From Methanobacterium sp. (GTDB lineage: Archaea > Methanobacteriota > Methanobacteria > Methanobacteriales > Methanobacteriaceae), in NCBI GenBank assembly GCA_028700095.1, contig JAQVTJ010000056.1, forward strand, positions 1 to 10,247: a DNA stretch of 10,247 nucleotides. Reading direction: 5' to 3'. This document shows positions 1-5,957 of this stretch, one piece after another (within the stretch, counting starts at the first letter, position 1; the number at the start of each line of letters is the position of its first letter). Both the position numbers and the translations under genes were made by a program. The notes beneath the pieces are model-generated. The model was given only the letters and a program-made list of their open reading frames with translations, had not been told where the DNA came from and did no database searches.

Positions 1-609
1 AATATCTCTCATTGTAAGTATACCCACTATTATTCCATTATCAACAACTGGGAGTCTTTCTACTTTGTTTTCATAGGCAATATCCAGTGCTTCTTCAGGT
101 GTTGTGGATTCTGAAACTGTGACAACATCTTCTGTCATTATATCCGAAACTTTACATTGTGGAGCCGAATTAATAATAGGTTTAATATCTCTTCTACTTA
201 TTATACCTACTACAATACCATTTTCTACAACAGGAAGTCCGCTTATCTCTTCTTCATCCATAATTTCATGCGCTTCTTTTATTGATGCATCTGGACTTAT
301 AGTTATAACATCCCTTATTGTAAGATCTCCGGATCTTTTTACTTTCTTTATTTCATTAATTTGCTCATTAATGGTCATATTTCGGTGTATTATACCTACA
401 CCTCCTTCCTGTGCCAGTGCTATTGCCATTTCCGACTCTGTTACAGTGTCCATTGCTGAACTTATAATTGGAATGTTTATTCTATAATTTCTTGAAATTT
501 GGGTCGTAGTTTTAACATCTTTAGGTTCAACAGATGATACAGATGGTAGCATTAAAAAATCATCGAATGTATATCCCTTAGGTGCATTGTTTAGTTTTTC
601 TGAGAACAT
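1..609 (-). CDS. guaB: Inosine-5'-monophosphate dehydrogenase, 5' part (N-terminal barrel start plus CBS pair)
   Basis: IMP dehydrogenase oxidises IMP to XMP with NAD+, the committed step of GMP synthesis in the cytosol. The 203 codons visible here start with the family signature GYTFDDFLMLPS (residues 12-23), followed by SSAMDTVTE (about 50-58) and EGGVGIIHRNM (about 68-78) of the TIM barrel. Two CBS domains are inserted next: the first runs from about residue 98 to 143 (DVITISPDA, then GLPVVENG and GIISRRDIK), the second from about 155 to 203 (DIMTEDVVTV, then RLPVVDNG and GILTMRDI). The reading frame is open to the left edge, so the rest of the barrel with the catalytic cysteine loop lies outside. 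The ATG has a GGAGGT Shine-Dalgarno 6 nt upstream. A single CBS-only protein would lack the barrel motifs, so the assignment is firm. Confidence 0.96.
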   Translation of the reverse strand, partial: MFSEKLNNAPKGYTFDDFLMLPSVSSVEPKDVKTTTQISRNYRINIPIISSAMDTVTESEMAIALAQEGGVGIIHRNMTINEQINEIKKVKRSGDLTIRDVITISPDASIKEAHEIMDEEEISGLPVVENGIVVGIISRRDIKPIINSAPQCKVSDIMTEDVVTVSESTTPEEALDIAYENKVERLPVVDNGIIVGILTMRDI

Positions 610-615
610 ATAAAT

Positions 616-621
616 ACCTCC
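616..621 (-). promoter_or_regulatory. Shine-Dalgarno site of guaB
   Basis: GGAGGT on the minus strand lies 6 nt upstream of the ATG at 609. It is a near-perfect anti-16S match and fixes that ATG as the start. Confidence 0.8.
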
Positions 622-650
622 AACCCTCAAAAGGTTGTTCAAATAAGAAT

Positions 651-709
651 TAGGGTTTGATCATAGACCATATCCCTGTAATTTTTTTTAAGGATTCTAA
701 TAAACCCTA
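651..709. repeat. Perfect 8-bp inverted repeat upstream of guaB
   Basis: TAGGGTTT at 651-658 and AAACCCTA at 702-709 are exact reverse complements separated by 43 bp. One arm overlaps the putative TATA box and the other sits in the leader. Its G/C content stands out from the A/T-rich spacer. It could be a split operator site or two half-sites; no known regulator is assigned. Confidence 0.4.
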
Positions 710-714
710 TAAAA
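707..714 (-). promoter_or_regulatory. Putative TATA box of guaB
   Basis: TTTTATAG on the minus strand would place transcription start near 680-685, leaving a leader of about 75 nt before guaB. It overlaps one arm (702-709) of an 8-bp inverted repeat whose other arm is in the leader (651-658). The position is inferred from spacing alone. Confidence 0.35.
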
Positions 715-750
715 CTTTTTTTTTATTATTTATTATTGGATTTTAATGTT

Positions 751-1464
751 TTAAAAGTTTTCTATCATATTCTTTAATCCAAGAACCGCATCACGATGTA
801 TACTTCCGGTATTTCTATCGCCACCACTACAAGCTGCTCCTCTAATACCAACAACATCACAGCCAATTTCATATAATAATTGGAGTTGATCTTTCTTAAT
901 AGATCCTGCAAGAGCTGATTTAAGCCCATAATCATGGATTATGCTGTTAAATTTTTGAAGTTTATTCTTATCCATAAAATCAAAAAGTGTTTTACCATCT
1001 TTAATAGCGGTATCAAGCATGGCTAGATCTGCTCCTGCATCTGCAGCTACCTTGGGTATTTCCATTGGATCTACAGCCCCTATTCTATGTGCATCTGCAT
1101 AGCCTGATGCAACAATAAGTGCGTTATTATCAAATGTTTTTACAGATTTAACAACATTTTCCATTACTTCTAAAGCTTCATCATAATTTCTGGTTCCATA
1201 TAAACCAACTTTTATGTAATTTGCTCCAGAAACCACCGCTCCAGCAGCTGCTAAAGATACGGTACCTGGTTTGTAGGGTATATCTCCTAAAGTTGCACTT
1301 ACATGCATTTCTTTAGGGGTCATTTTCCTAATATCTTGGATTACCCATGGGAAGTTTGCACCTAGGGATCCTTCTTTGGGATTTTTAACATCAATTATAT
1401 CAGCACCGCCTTTTATAGCTTCCAGTGCCTCTTCAACATTAATTGGACTAATTAATAGAAGCAA
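751..1464 (-). CDS. mfnB: (5-formylfuran-3-yl)methyl phosphate synthase (4-HFC-P synthase)
   Basis: MfnB condenses two molecules of glyceraldehyde-3-phosphate into 4-(hydroxymethyl)-2-furancarboxaldehyde phosphate, the furan precursor of the C1 carrier methanofuran. The 237-residue protein opens with LLLISPINVEEALEAIKGGA and has the family hallmark DVKNPKEGSLGAN. The residues known from the Methanocaldococcus enzyme fall at identical numbers: the Schiff-base Lys27 (DVK27NP), Lys85 (YIK85VG), Asp151 and Lys155 (LD151TAIK155). The glycine-rich phosphate-binding end (GIRGAACSGGDR) is intact. The start is TTG: no ATG lies between it and an excellent AGGAGGT placed 7 nt upstream, and the numbering of the active-site residues confirms this start. 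It is transcribed in the same direction as guaB, 141 nt ahead of it, but guaB seems to have its own promoter. Confidence 0.96.
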   Translation of the reverse strand: MLLLISPINVEEALEAIKGGADIIDVKNPKEGSLGANFPWVIQDIRKMTPKEMHVSATLGDIPYKPGTVSLAAAGAVVSGANYIKVGLYGTRNYDEALEVMENVVKSVKTFDNNALIVASGYADAHRIGAVDPMEIPKVAADAGADLAMLDTAIKDGKTLFDFMDKNKLQKFNSIIHDYGLKSALAGSIKKDQLQLLYEIGCDVVGIRGAACSGGDRNTGSIHRDAVLGLKNMIENF

Positions 1465-1471
1465 ATTTTAT

Positions 1472-1478
1472 ACCTCCT
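1472..1478 (-). promoter_or_regulatory. Shine-Dalgarno site selecting the TTG start of mfnB
   Basis: AGGAGGT on the minus strand ends 7 nt before the TTG at 1464. The strength of this site compensates for the weak start codon and decides the start. Confidence 0.8.
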
Positions 1479-1510
1479 ACTTTTTCTATAATAAACCCAT
1501 TTTCATAATA

Positions 1511-1517
1511 CTATATG
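1511..1517 (-). promoter_or_regulatory. Possible TATA element of mfnB
   Basis: CATATAG on the minus strand lies about 50 nt before the TTG. Initiation would be expected near 1488, leaving a short leader that still contains the AGGAGGT. The surrounding spacer is rich in similar A/T words, so this is a weak call. Confidence 0.25.
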
Positions 1518-1609
1518 AGTCCCATCAAAATTATTTGATTATTAAGATTATTGATAGTTAGCATATAAAGATATTCCCTATAAAAATGATCAAAAACTAA
1601 CTATATAAT

Positions 1610-1636
1610 ATAAAAAAAATAAATATTTTTTTTTAT
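1610..1636 (-). terminator. A/T inverted repeat, probable terminator of the minus-strand membrane-protein gene
   Basis: ATAAAAAAAATA (1610-1621) and TATTTTTTTTTAT (1624-1636) face each other across a 2-nt gap. Read on the minus strand this ends in a run of eight T, about 45 nt beyond the TAA at 1678. Oligo-T runs are the usual archaeal termination signal. The 1465-1677 spacer otherwise holds only the mfnB promoter. Confidence 0.45.
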
Positions 1637-1913
1637 CTATAAACTATTTTAAAATAATTAACATATTTAATTTCTATTTAAATGCTATGATTTATTATGT
1701 ATTGTATTATATCAAATGGTTTAATATAATTTGATGATAATATAATGATATTTAATATTAAAATGGATAACGCAGCTAATATTGAATATTCTATTATTCT
1801 ATTGTATAGTATTTCAAAATTATTACGTCTTGAGTCAATATAATAGTATGTATAAGGGAAAAGAACAACTGTTTGTGGTATTAAAATATTAAAGAAGTCA
1901 ATTAATGTAAAAT

Positions 1914-2675
1914 TTAAGGTAAATTTCCACCTAAAAAATGTTTTAAAAGAGGTAAAAAAAGGATTAATACAAATATTAACATAAATATGGAAAAAATTGG
2001 AAAAAATATTATATATTTAAGTTTGTTTGACACACTGTATTGAAGGAAAAACTCGATATTAGGATTTTGGATAATATTATAATTTCTTTCATAATCATCT
2101 TCATCTATTAATAAATGGTTGATTTGGTTTCCATTAATCTTTTCAATATATTGGATATTTAATAAAAGCTCACCTATATCATTATTAATATTATAGTAAA
2201 GCTTTGGATTATTATATTTTTTATCAAGTTTCATACCTTTAGGAAGAGCTAATGAATATTCATGTTGGTCTGGGCCGGTTAAAAATGATATAGAAGTGTA
2301 TCCTGTTGGGTTTTGGCCAAAGGTATACTGTTTTTTTTGAAATTGTGGTTTGGGATCTAGATACTGAATTTCAAGTTTTACATGTCTTAAATGGTTTTCT
2401 GAATAATTATCTGCTTTAGGATAACTATTAAGATCTCCTATGTTAACATTGAAAATAACATAATCATGTTTATGTGGTTTTTCAGGTATTGTTGCAATAA
2501 AAAATAGATATGTATTTAAATCACTTCTTTTAATGTTAAGTTTTAAAAAATTTTTAAGATGAATCTGTATAAACTGCTGATCGGTATATAAATCCACTAT
2601 TTCCCTGATTAATCTACCTTTATGTGGATTTATAATATCTTCAAAATACCAGCTATTCTGTTTTTTAATTAACAT
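1914..2675 (-). CDS. Hypothetical protein, soluble domain plus one membrane segment (first frame)
   Basis: This is the part readable without a frame change, 253 residues. No signal peptide is seen: the N-terminus (MLIKKQNSWYF) is polar. Residues 1-220 are a soluble domain with many aromatic and basic residues. A conserved-looking GYTSISF (about 125-131) lies near its middle. A single membrane segment spans about residues 224-246. By the positive-inside rule the soluble domain could lie on the cytosolic side. The ATG at 2675 has no convincing Shine-Dalgarno; the nearest AGGT is over 20 nt away, so it may be translationally coupled to the 40-codon ORF that ends 19 nt upstream. No catalytic motif is recognised and no function is proposed. 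Confidence 0.6.
   Translation of the reverse strand: MLIKKQNSWYFEDIINPHKGRLIREIVDLYTDQQFIQIHLKNFLKLNIKRSDLNTYLFFIATIPEKPHKHDYVIFNVNIGDLNSYPKADNYSENHLRHVKLEIQYLDPKPQFQKKQYTFGQNPTGYTSISFLTGPDQHEYSLALPKGMKLDKKYNNPKLYYNINNDIGELLLNIQYIEKINGNQINHLLIDEDDYERNYNIIQNPNIEFFLQYSVSNKLKYIIFFPIFSIFMLIFVLILFLPLLKHFLGGNLP
1932..1959 (-). other. Two in-phase U UUU UUA slippery heptamers at the frame break
   Basis: On the minus strand T TTT TTA occurs at 1959-1953 and again at 1938-1932. Both are in the phase of the upstream frame that permits tandem -1 slippage, and the -1 frame is exactly the one that is open to 1678. Slippage at either site gives the same 332-residue length. In DNA this A/T-rich such heptamers also arise by chance. 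Confidence 0.45.
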
Positions 2676-2694
2676 GATATTGTAAATAATTTTT

Positions 2695-2817
2695 CTACCT
2701 ATTTTTTGATAATTTATTTTTTATCATCTGCACTTTATCTGTTGCATCAGCATGAACAGTTTTTAAATACTTTATTTTTGCATTTAAAGGTTTTAAATGT
2801 CGATTATATCGTATCAT
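2695..2817 (-). CDS. Small basic hypothetical protein (40 aa)
   Basis: An ATG at 2817 opens a 40-codon frame ending in TAG. AAAGGT lies about 7 nt upstream of the ATG, a plausible Shine-Dalgarno. The product is strongly basic (about ten Lys/Arg) and has no membrane segment; LNAKIKYLKTV and DKVQMIKNKL look helical. It is followed after 19 nt by the membrane-protein gene in the same direction, suggesting one transcript. It could equally be a remnant of a longer gene. No family is recognised. Confidence 0.4.
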   Translation of the reverse strand: MIRYNRHLKPLNAKIKYLKTVHADATDKVQMIKNKLSKNR

Positions 2818-2839
2818 ATTAGTTACCTTTTATTTTTTT

Positions 2840-2879
2840 TAATATAACGGTATTTAATTATTTTTTTTGGGTTATATTA
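2840..2879 (-). promoter_or_regulatory. Candidate TATA boxes for the 40-aa ORF and membrane-protein gene
   Basis: Two TATA-like words occur on the minus strand: TTATATTA at about 2840-2847, which would give a nearly leaderless message, and TAATATAA at about 2872-2879, which would give a leader of about 30 nt carrying the AAAGGT. The second fits the presence of a Shine-Dalgarno better. The 2818-3086 spacer is the divergent promoter region for this gene pair and the M48 gene. It also contains a small hairpin, TAAAGT/ACTTTA, at 2886-2902. Confidence 0.3.
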
Positions 2880-3059
2880 GAGTAATAAAGTTTAACACTT
2901 TAGATGTACACTATATATATTATACTCCAGAATATTTAATACTAACTAAAATAAAAGTATTATAATATGTTTTATGTAAAGAATAGGATTTATCAAATAA
3001 ATTTTTAGAAATGTCTAATAATAAAATATTATAATAAAATCTTTTTAATTGGATATTGA

Positions 3060-3067
3060 TTATAAAG
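3060..3067 (+). promoter_or_regulatory. TATA box of the M48 protease gene, probably leaderless
   Basis: TTATAAAG is centred about 24 nt before the ATG at 3087. Archaeal initiation lies about 25 nt after the TATA centre, so transcription would begin on or next to the start codon. This agrees with the lack of a clear Shine-Dalgarno there. Confidence 0.4.
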
Positions 3068-3086
3068 AATATTTATTGGTAATAAT

Positions 3087-3659
3087 ATGTTGGGTGTTAT
3101 AAATTTTACAAGTGACACTGCAGTTGCTCCTATACATATGGAGGAAATCTTAGAATTTATATACAAATCATATCTAATAGCTGAACCTGAAAATTTTAGT
3201 AATTTAAGAATAAAAAGGAAAGAATTTGGTTCAACACTTGAATTTACTGCTTTATTTCCTGATAAATTATATAAAATTAATGTTAAAATGGTGTCAGGTG
3301 CTCCTATTCATGTAATGTTTAAACCAGATCATGGTATTCCTGATAAGTTTATATCTTCACTTAAAGAAAATCTGATACTTGCTGTGCAAATTTATCATGA
3401 AACTGTACGTCAGTCCACCATATACTTTGCATGGGTTGAAGGAGAAGATATAATACCTGAACAACCCCCTACATCAAGTAAACGGCTTTCTGATCGTCTT
3501 TTCAGTAGCAATATGCTTTTTATTTATATACTATTTTTTGGTTTTAATATCTTTTTATTCCTATTATTAGGTCTTATTTTTGCAGTAGCTGCAATAATTG
3601 CTTTGCAACTTGTTATTGTTTTATTATCAGATAAAATTTATACTATAAGAAATAAGTGA
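3087..3659 (+). CDS. N-terminal part of the M48 protease: extracatalytic domain and membrane segments
   Basis: This 190-residue product is the only part preceded by a promoter. Residues 1-120 form a soluble domain (HMEEILEFIYKSYLIAEPEN near the start, later FAWVEGEDIIPEQPP). Residues about 140-182 form one long or two closely spaced membrane segments (MLFIYILFFGFNIFLFLLLG, then IFAVAAIIALQLVIVLL), ending in DKIYTIRNK just before the TGA. If expressed, it would be a membrane stub without peptidase activity. Confidence 0.55.
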   Translation: MLGVINFTSDTAVAPIHMEEILEFIYKSYLIAEPENFSNLRIKRKEFGSTLEFTALFPDKLYKINVKMVSGAPIHVMFKPDHGIPDKFISSLKENLILAVQIYHETVRQSTIYFAWVEGEDIIPEQPPTSSKRLSDRLFSSNMLFIYILFFGFNIFLFLLLGLIFAVAAIIALQLVIVLLSDKIYTIRNK

Positions 3660-4217
3660 AAAATCACATCTTCAAATCCTAAAGTCCATATAATAGAATA
3701 TCAACTGCCAGTAAAGGAGTTTAAAGAGTTTAAGAAGAAATTTGGTAATGATGTTATTATGCATATGAAAAGGGAATTATATAATAAAACACTTGCCATT
3801 GGTAAAGAACCTACATGTGCAATTGGAGCACAAATATTTGAATATTATGGATTTCAATGTACTCAAGAAAATAAATTAGTTAAAGTTATTGATGTATATA
3901 AAATAGTTAAAAAAGCTGCTGAAAAATTTGATCTTCCAATACCTAAAATTGTTATTACAAATACAATGGTACCTAATGCCGCAGCAACAGGACCAAGCCC
4001 AAGTCATGGTTTGGTTATGATAACTACAGGATTATTAGTTGAACTAGAAGAAGATGAAATATTAAGTGTATTAGGACATGAAATGGGACATTTAAAAGGA
4101 ATAGATCCCATTGTTTTATTTACAATCATATCTAGTGAGTTTATTTTAAGATTCACCCTATTTTATCCTGTAGTAATAATAAATCCCTTAAATATTGTTA
4201 TTATATTTACCATGTAG
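3660..4217 (+). CDS. Catalytic-domain remnant of the M48 protease
   Basis: This is the continuation of the frame after the TGA; the first ATG is at 3759 and has no Shine-Dalgarno. Counting from that ATG, TCAIGAQIFEYYGFQC (about 19-34) precedes VYKIVKKAAEKFDLPIPKIV (about 46-65), TGPSPSHGLVMITTGLL (about 77-93) and the zinc-binding HEMGH (107-111). A hydrophobic stretch (about 118-150) follows and runs into a stop created at the junction. The upstream coding-like codons show that 3759 is not a natural start. Confidence 0.5.
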   Translation, partial: KITSSNPKVHIIEYQLPVKEFKEFKKKFGNDVIMHMKRELYNKTLAIGKEPTCAIGAQIFEYYGFQCTQENKLVKVIDVYKIVKKAAEKFDLPIPKIVITNTMVPNAAATGPSPSHGLVMITTGLLVELEEDEILSVLGHEMGHLKGIDPIVLFTIISSEFILRFTLFYPVVIINPLNIVIIFTM

Positions 4218-4609
4218 AGGTTACACAAGATGCATCTGACTATACTAAGGGACGATATAATGGCCAGTTATTAGCAAAAGAATTTATTGTTCCAGATGCT
4301 GTTACACAAAAATTCCAACTTGTTGTTGATATACATAGTAATGCCGGGAATTGGGCACAAAATTTATTTATTTTTGCACCAGTTACAGGAAGCAGTTCTG
4401 AAACAATTGGAAACGAAATAAGCAGTAAAATATCATGGTTAACCTATTATGTGCCTCCTAATCCCACCAGCCCAGAATATCTTACAATTCCACTTATAAA
4501 TTCAGGTGTTCCAGCTATAATATATGAAACCTATATAAAAGAACCATATCAAACAACAAGAGATCGTGCAGAGGAATTTATAAATATTGTAGATAATTTA
4601 AATCTCTAA
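4214..4609 (+). pseudogene. C-terminal fragment of an M14-like zinc carboxypeptidase/deacylase-type protein
   Basis: The frame from about 4214 to the TAA at 4607-4609 encodes about 131 residues of clearly protein-like sequence (EVTQDASDYTKGRYNGQLLA at its start) but has no start codon or Shine-Dalgarno. Upstream it runs out of frame into the M48 remnant. LVVDIHSNAGNW followed 64 residues after the His by GVPAIIYETY resembles the third zinc-ligand His and the catalytic Glu of M14-type zinc carboxypeptidases and AstE/AspA-like deacylases. I infer an M14-like C-terminal half. I have the impression that similar proteins occur in Methanobacteriales but cannot name the family. The N-terminal half with the first zinc ligands is missing, so it must be inactive. 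Confidence 0.7.
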
Positions 4610-4658
4610 AAAAAAAAAATAATAAATTATATATTTTAACCAAATAATGGATAAAAAA

Positions 4659-4683
4659 ATAATTAAAAAATTTTTTTAATTAT
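4659..4683. terminator. A/T palindrome between convergent gene remnants
   Basis: Twelve-base arms (ATAATTAAAAAA-type, 4659-4670, and its reverse complement, 4672-4683) surround a single central T. The palindrome lies about 50 nt past the TAA of the plus-strand fragment and about 150 nt past the lutB-like stop on the minus strand. It offers oligo-T in both directions and may serve as a bidirectional terminator. The remainder of 4610-4831 shows A/T-rich sequence only. Confidence 0.4.
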
Positions 4684-4831
4684 AATTACTTTTTTTATTA
4701 ATCCACAACATTCTCTATTTTTTTATTAAAATAAGTTAATACAATTAAAATTTGGTTTAAAATGGTGATCCTTTCTTTTTTATTTTATCTTTAATTATTT
4801 CATGTTCACAACAGATCAAATGGGATTTAAC

Positions 4832-5212
4832 TTATTTATATCTTAATTTATTAATGAATTGATTTATTTTTATTCCCATTGGACATTCTACTGTACATAA
4901 ACCGCATAGTGTACATGTGAAAAGTCCTGAATCAAAACATGATTTGTTACCTTCAATGATACTACTTAAAATAACACCCCTTCCTCCGAGATGTCTTTTA
5001 TATCCGAATTCATATCCTATTGTTGTGTATATTGGACAAGTAACAATACAACTTCCACAACCAATACATAAAAAACATTCTCCATTTTCTTTTATAGCTT
5101 TTCGTCTGCCATTATCAAGAAGTATAAGAACAACTCTTCTTGCCCCGTACATATCTTTAAGGAGAATTTGTTCTATATCAGCTGTTTTAGATGGGGATGA
5201 AATAACATTCAT
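4832..5212 (-). CDS. Two-cluster ferredoxin domain of the LutB-like protein (second half)
   Basis: The second frame has an ATG at 5212 inside the end of the first half; GGAAAAGAAG lies upstream as a weak purine-rich site. From that ATG the product has 126 residues: NVISSPSKTADIEQ (2-15), YGARRVVLILLDNGRR (about 22-37), a first 4Fe-4S motif CIGCGSCIVTCP (Cys 49, 52, 55, 59), GYEFGYKRHLGGRG (about 66-79) and a second motif CTLCGLCTVECP (Cys 100, 103, 106, 110). All eight cluster cysteines are intact. It could be translated independently by coupling, since the first half's stop lies 23 nt beyond this ATG. Confidence 0.6.
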   Translation of the reverse strand: MNVISSPSKTADIEQILLKDMYGARRVVLILLDNGRRKAIKENGECFLCIGCGSCIVTCPIYTTIGYEFGYKRHLGGRGVILSSIIEGNKSCFDSGLFTCTLCGLCTVECPMGIKINQFINKLRYK

Positions 5213-5957
5213 ATGCTGGAACTTCTTTTCCAGACGCAAATATTGTTTCAAGCTTCACAACTGAAATTGTGTCTTCTATTGTTTCTACAAGTTTGTCTAT
5301 GCCTGCAATTATAATATGTGTATCAAGCATGGACACCATAGTTATGTTTCCTTCATTATGTACTGTTAAAATTGAACCATCATCTGCTGCTATGGAATTT
5401 GCACCTGTAATTCCAATACTACACTTTGAAAGTTTTAAAAGCACATCTTCTTTGATTATATTAAGAATATTACGTGGTTCAGGTTTTACTTCTATATTAA
5501 ATTCTTTTGATATGGTTTCAGCTATGTTCTTCATTTTTAGATGTGAAGCTGGCCCAATTGGATGAGATGGTTGTGTACTTGGATCTAGCTGTACTATTCT
5601 GTCTCCTAAATCAGTTTCAACAACTTGTATTCCTTTACTTTCAAGGAACTGTGAAAGTCCTATTTCACCAGCTGTGTTTGATTTGGATTTTGCAATTATA
5701 GAGTGATCCTTAACAATATTATATATTGCTTCAAGTGCATTTTCAGATGTTTCAGCATATATAACTTCAATATCATTTGCTTCAAGTTTCTTAGTTGCCT
5801 TTCCAATAAGTTGTTCCATATTTGCTATAGAATGTTTTCGTATGGTTTTAACATGTTTTTTAAGTTTTAATGTAAGTTCATCATCTAATATTTTTGCCCT
5901 TCTATCTTCAAGTTTTCCAAAGGACCTGTTCATTGTTTTTATTTCAGAATCCTTCAT
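5187..5957 (-). CDS. LUD domain of the LutB-like protein (first half)
   Basis: This 256-residue product is complete from its own start to a TAA at 5187 and contains the whole LUD domain. Counting from the ATG at 5957: AKSKSNTAGEIGL (about 89-101), VVETDLGDRI (about 112-121), QPSHPIGPASH (about 129-139), GITGANSIAADDGSI (about 182-196), NEGN (about 201-204) and GIDKLV (about 219-224). Only the last seven residues are out of family. It might fold as a stand-alone LUD protein like LutC. The TTG six bases further upstream is a worse start because the GGGG would be too close. Confidence 0.7.
   Translation of the reverse strand: MKDSEIKTMNRSFGKLEDRRAKILDDELTLKLKKHVKTIRKHSIANMEQLIGKATKKLEANDIEVIYAETSENALEAIYNIVKDHSIIAKSKSNTAGEIGLSQFLESKGIQVVETDLGDRIVQLDPSTQPSHPIGPASHLKMKNIAETISKEFNIEVKPEPRNILNIIKEDVLLKLSKCSIGITGANSIAADDGSILTVHNEGNITMVSMLDTHIIIAGIDKLVETIEDTISVVKLETIFASGKEVPAYECYFIPI

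Larger units (their letters stand above)
1678..2675 (-). pseudogene. Hypothetical membrane protein with a -1 frame break near the C-terminus
   Basis: The 253-codon frame that starts at 2675 stops at 1914, but the -1 frame stays open across the break and down to a TAA at 1678-1680. It encodes two further credible hydrophobic segments: one around DFFNILIPQTVVLFPYTYYY and one around YSILAALSILILNIIIL, separated by a charged loop with DSRRNN. Together the frames give a 332-residue protein with three membrane segments at its C-terminus, a natural architecture, whereas the 253-residue product ends abruptly after one. The break lies in T-rich sequence (minus strand T7 at 1954-1960 and T6 at 1933-1938), so loss of one T is the simplest cause. 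Both runs also form in-phase U UUU UUA heptamers, so -1 ribosomal frameshifting is possible. I do not recognise the family. Confidence 0.65.
3087..4217 (+). pseudogene. M48-family (HtpX-like) zinc metalloprotease, broken by an in-frame TGA and truncated at the 3' end
   Basis: M48 proteases are membrane-bound zinc endopeptidases that degrade or process membrane and exported proteins. The frame beginning at 3087 meets TGA at 3657-3659, and the same frame then continues without interruption to 4217. The 33 codons straight after the TGA are clearly protein-coding (KITSSNP, then VHIIEYQLPVKEFKEF) before the first possible ATG at 3759. So the TGA interrupts one gene; a change of TGG (Trp) to TGA would explain it. 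The zinc motif HEMGH lies at 4077-4091 in the context SVLGHEMGHLKG. Downstream the protein leaves the family after the first post-catalytic hydrophobic stretch: the third zinc ligand (the later Glu) and the remaining membrane part are absent. The next bases belong to an unrelated gene fragment. No active protease can be made. Confidence 0.85.
4832..5957 (-). pseudogene. LutB-like LUD-domain/4Fe-4S protein, split by a frameshift
   Basis: LutB-type proteins join a LUD domain to a C-terminal two-cluster ferredoxin and act with a CCG protein in oxidation of lactate or another 2-hydroxyacid; the substrate in methanogens is not established. The first frame (from ATG 5957) reads ...ASGKEVPAY and then ECYFIPI-stop. 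The +1 frame continues with NVISSPSKTADIEQ, the expected continuation of the family. Loss of one AT from the sequence GCATATGAATG would explain it: adding AT restores AY-MN-VISS. The joined protein would have about 375 residues, normal for the family. The start ATG at 5957 has GGGG 7 nt upstream and overlaps the end of the CCG gene by 14 nt, so the two are translationally coupled. Confidence 0.8.

Noticed and set aside
104..487. Open frame on the plus strand rich in Ser/Ile/Thr
   Set aside because: It is antisense to guaB, whose motifs are unmistakable, and has no ribosome site.
1376..1561. 61-codon plus-strand frame overlapping the mfnB start
   Set aside because: It is antisense to the start of mfnB and its tail is low-complexity spacer translation.
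2886..2902. Hairpin TAAAGT-loop-ACTTTA in the divergent spacer as a regulatory RNA
   Set aside because: Six A/T-rich base pairs are too few to support more than a chance palindrome.
3657..3659. TGA read as selenocysteine or as a sense codon
   Set aside because: M48 proteases do not use selenocysteine, Methanobacteriales are not known selenoprotein makers, and the gene is also truncated downstream; a nonsense change is simpler.
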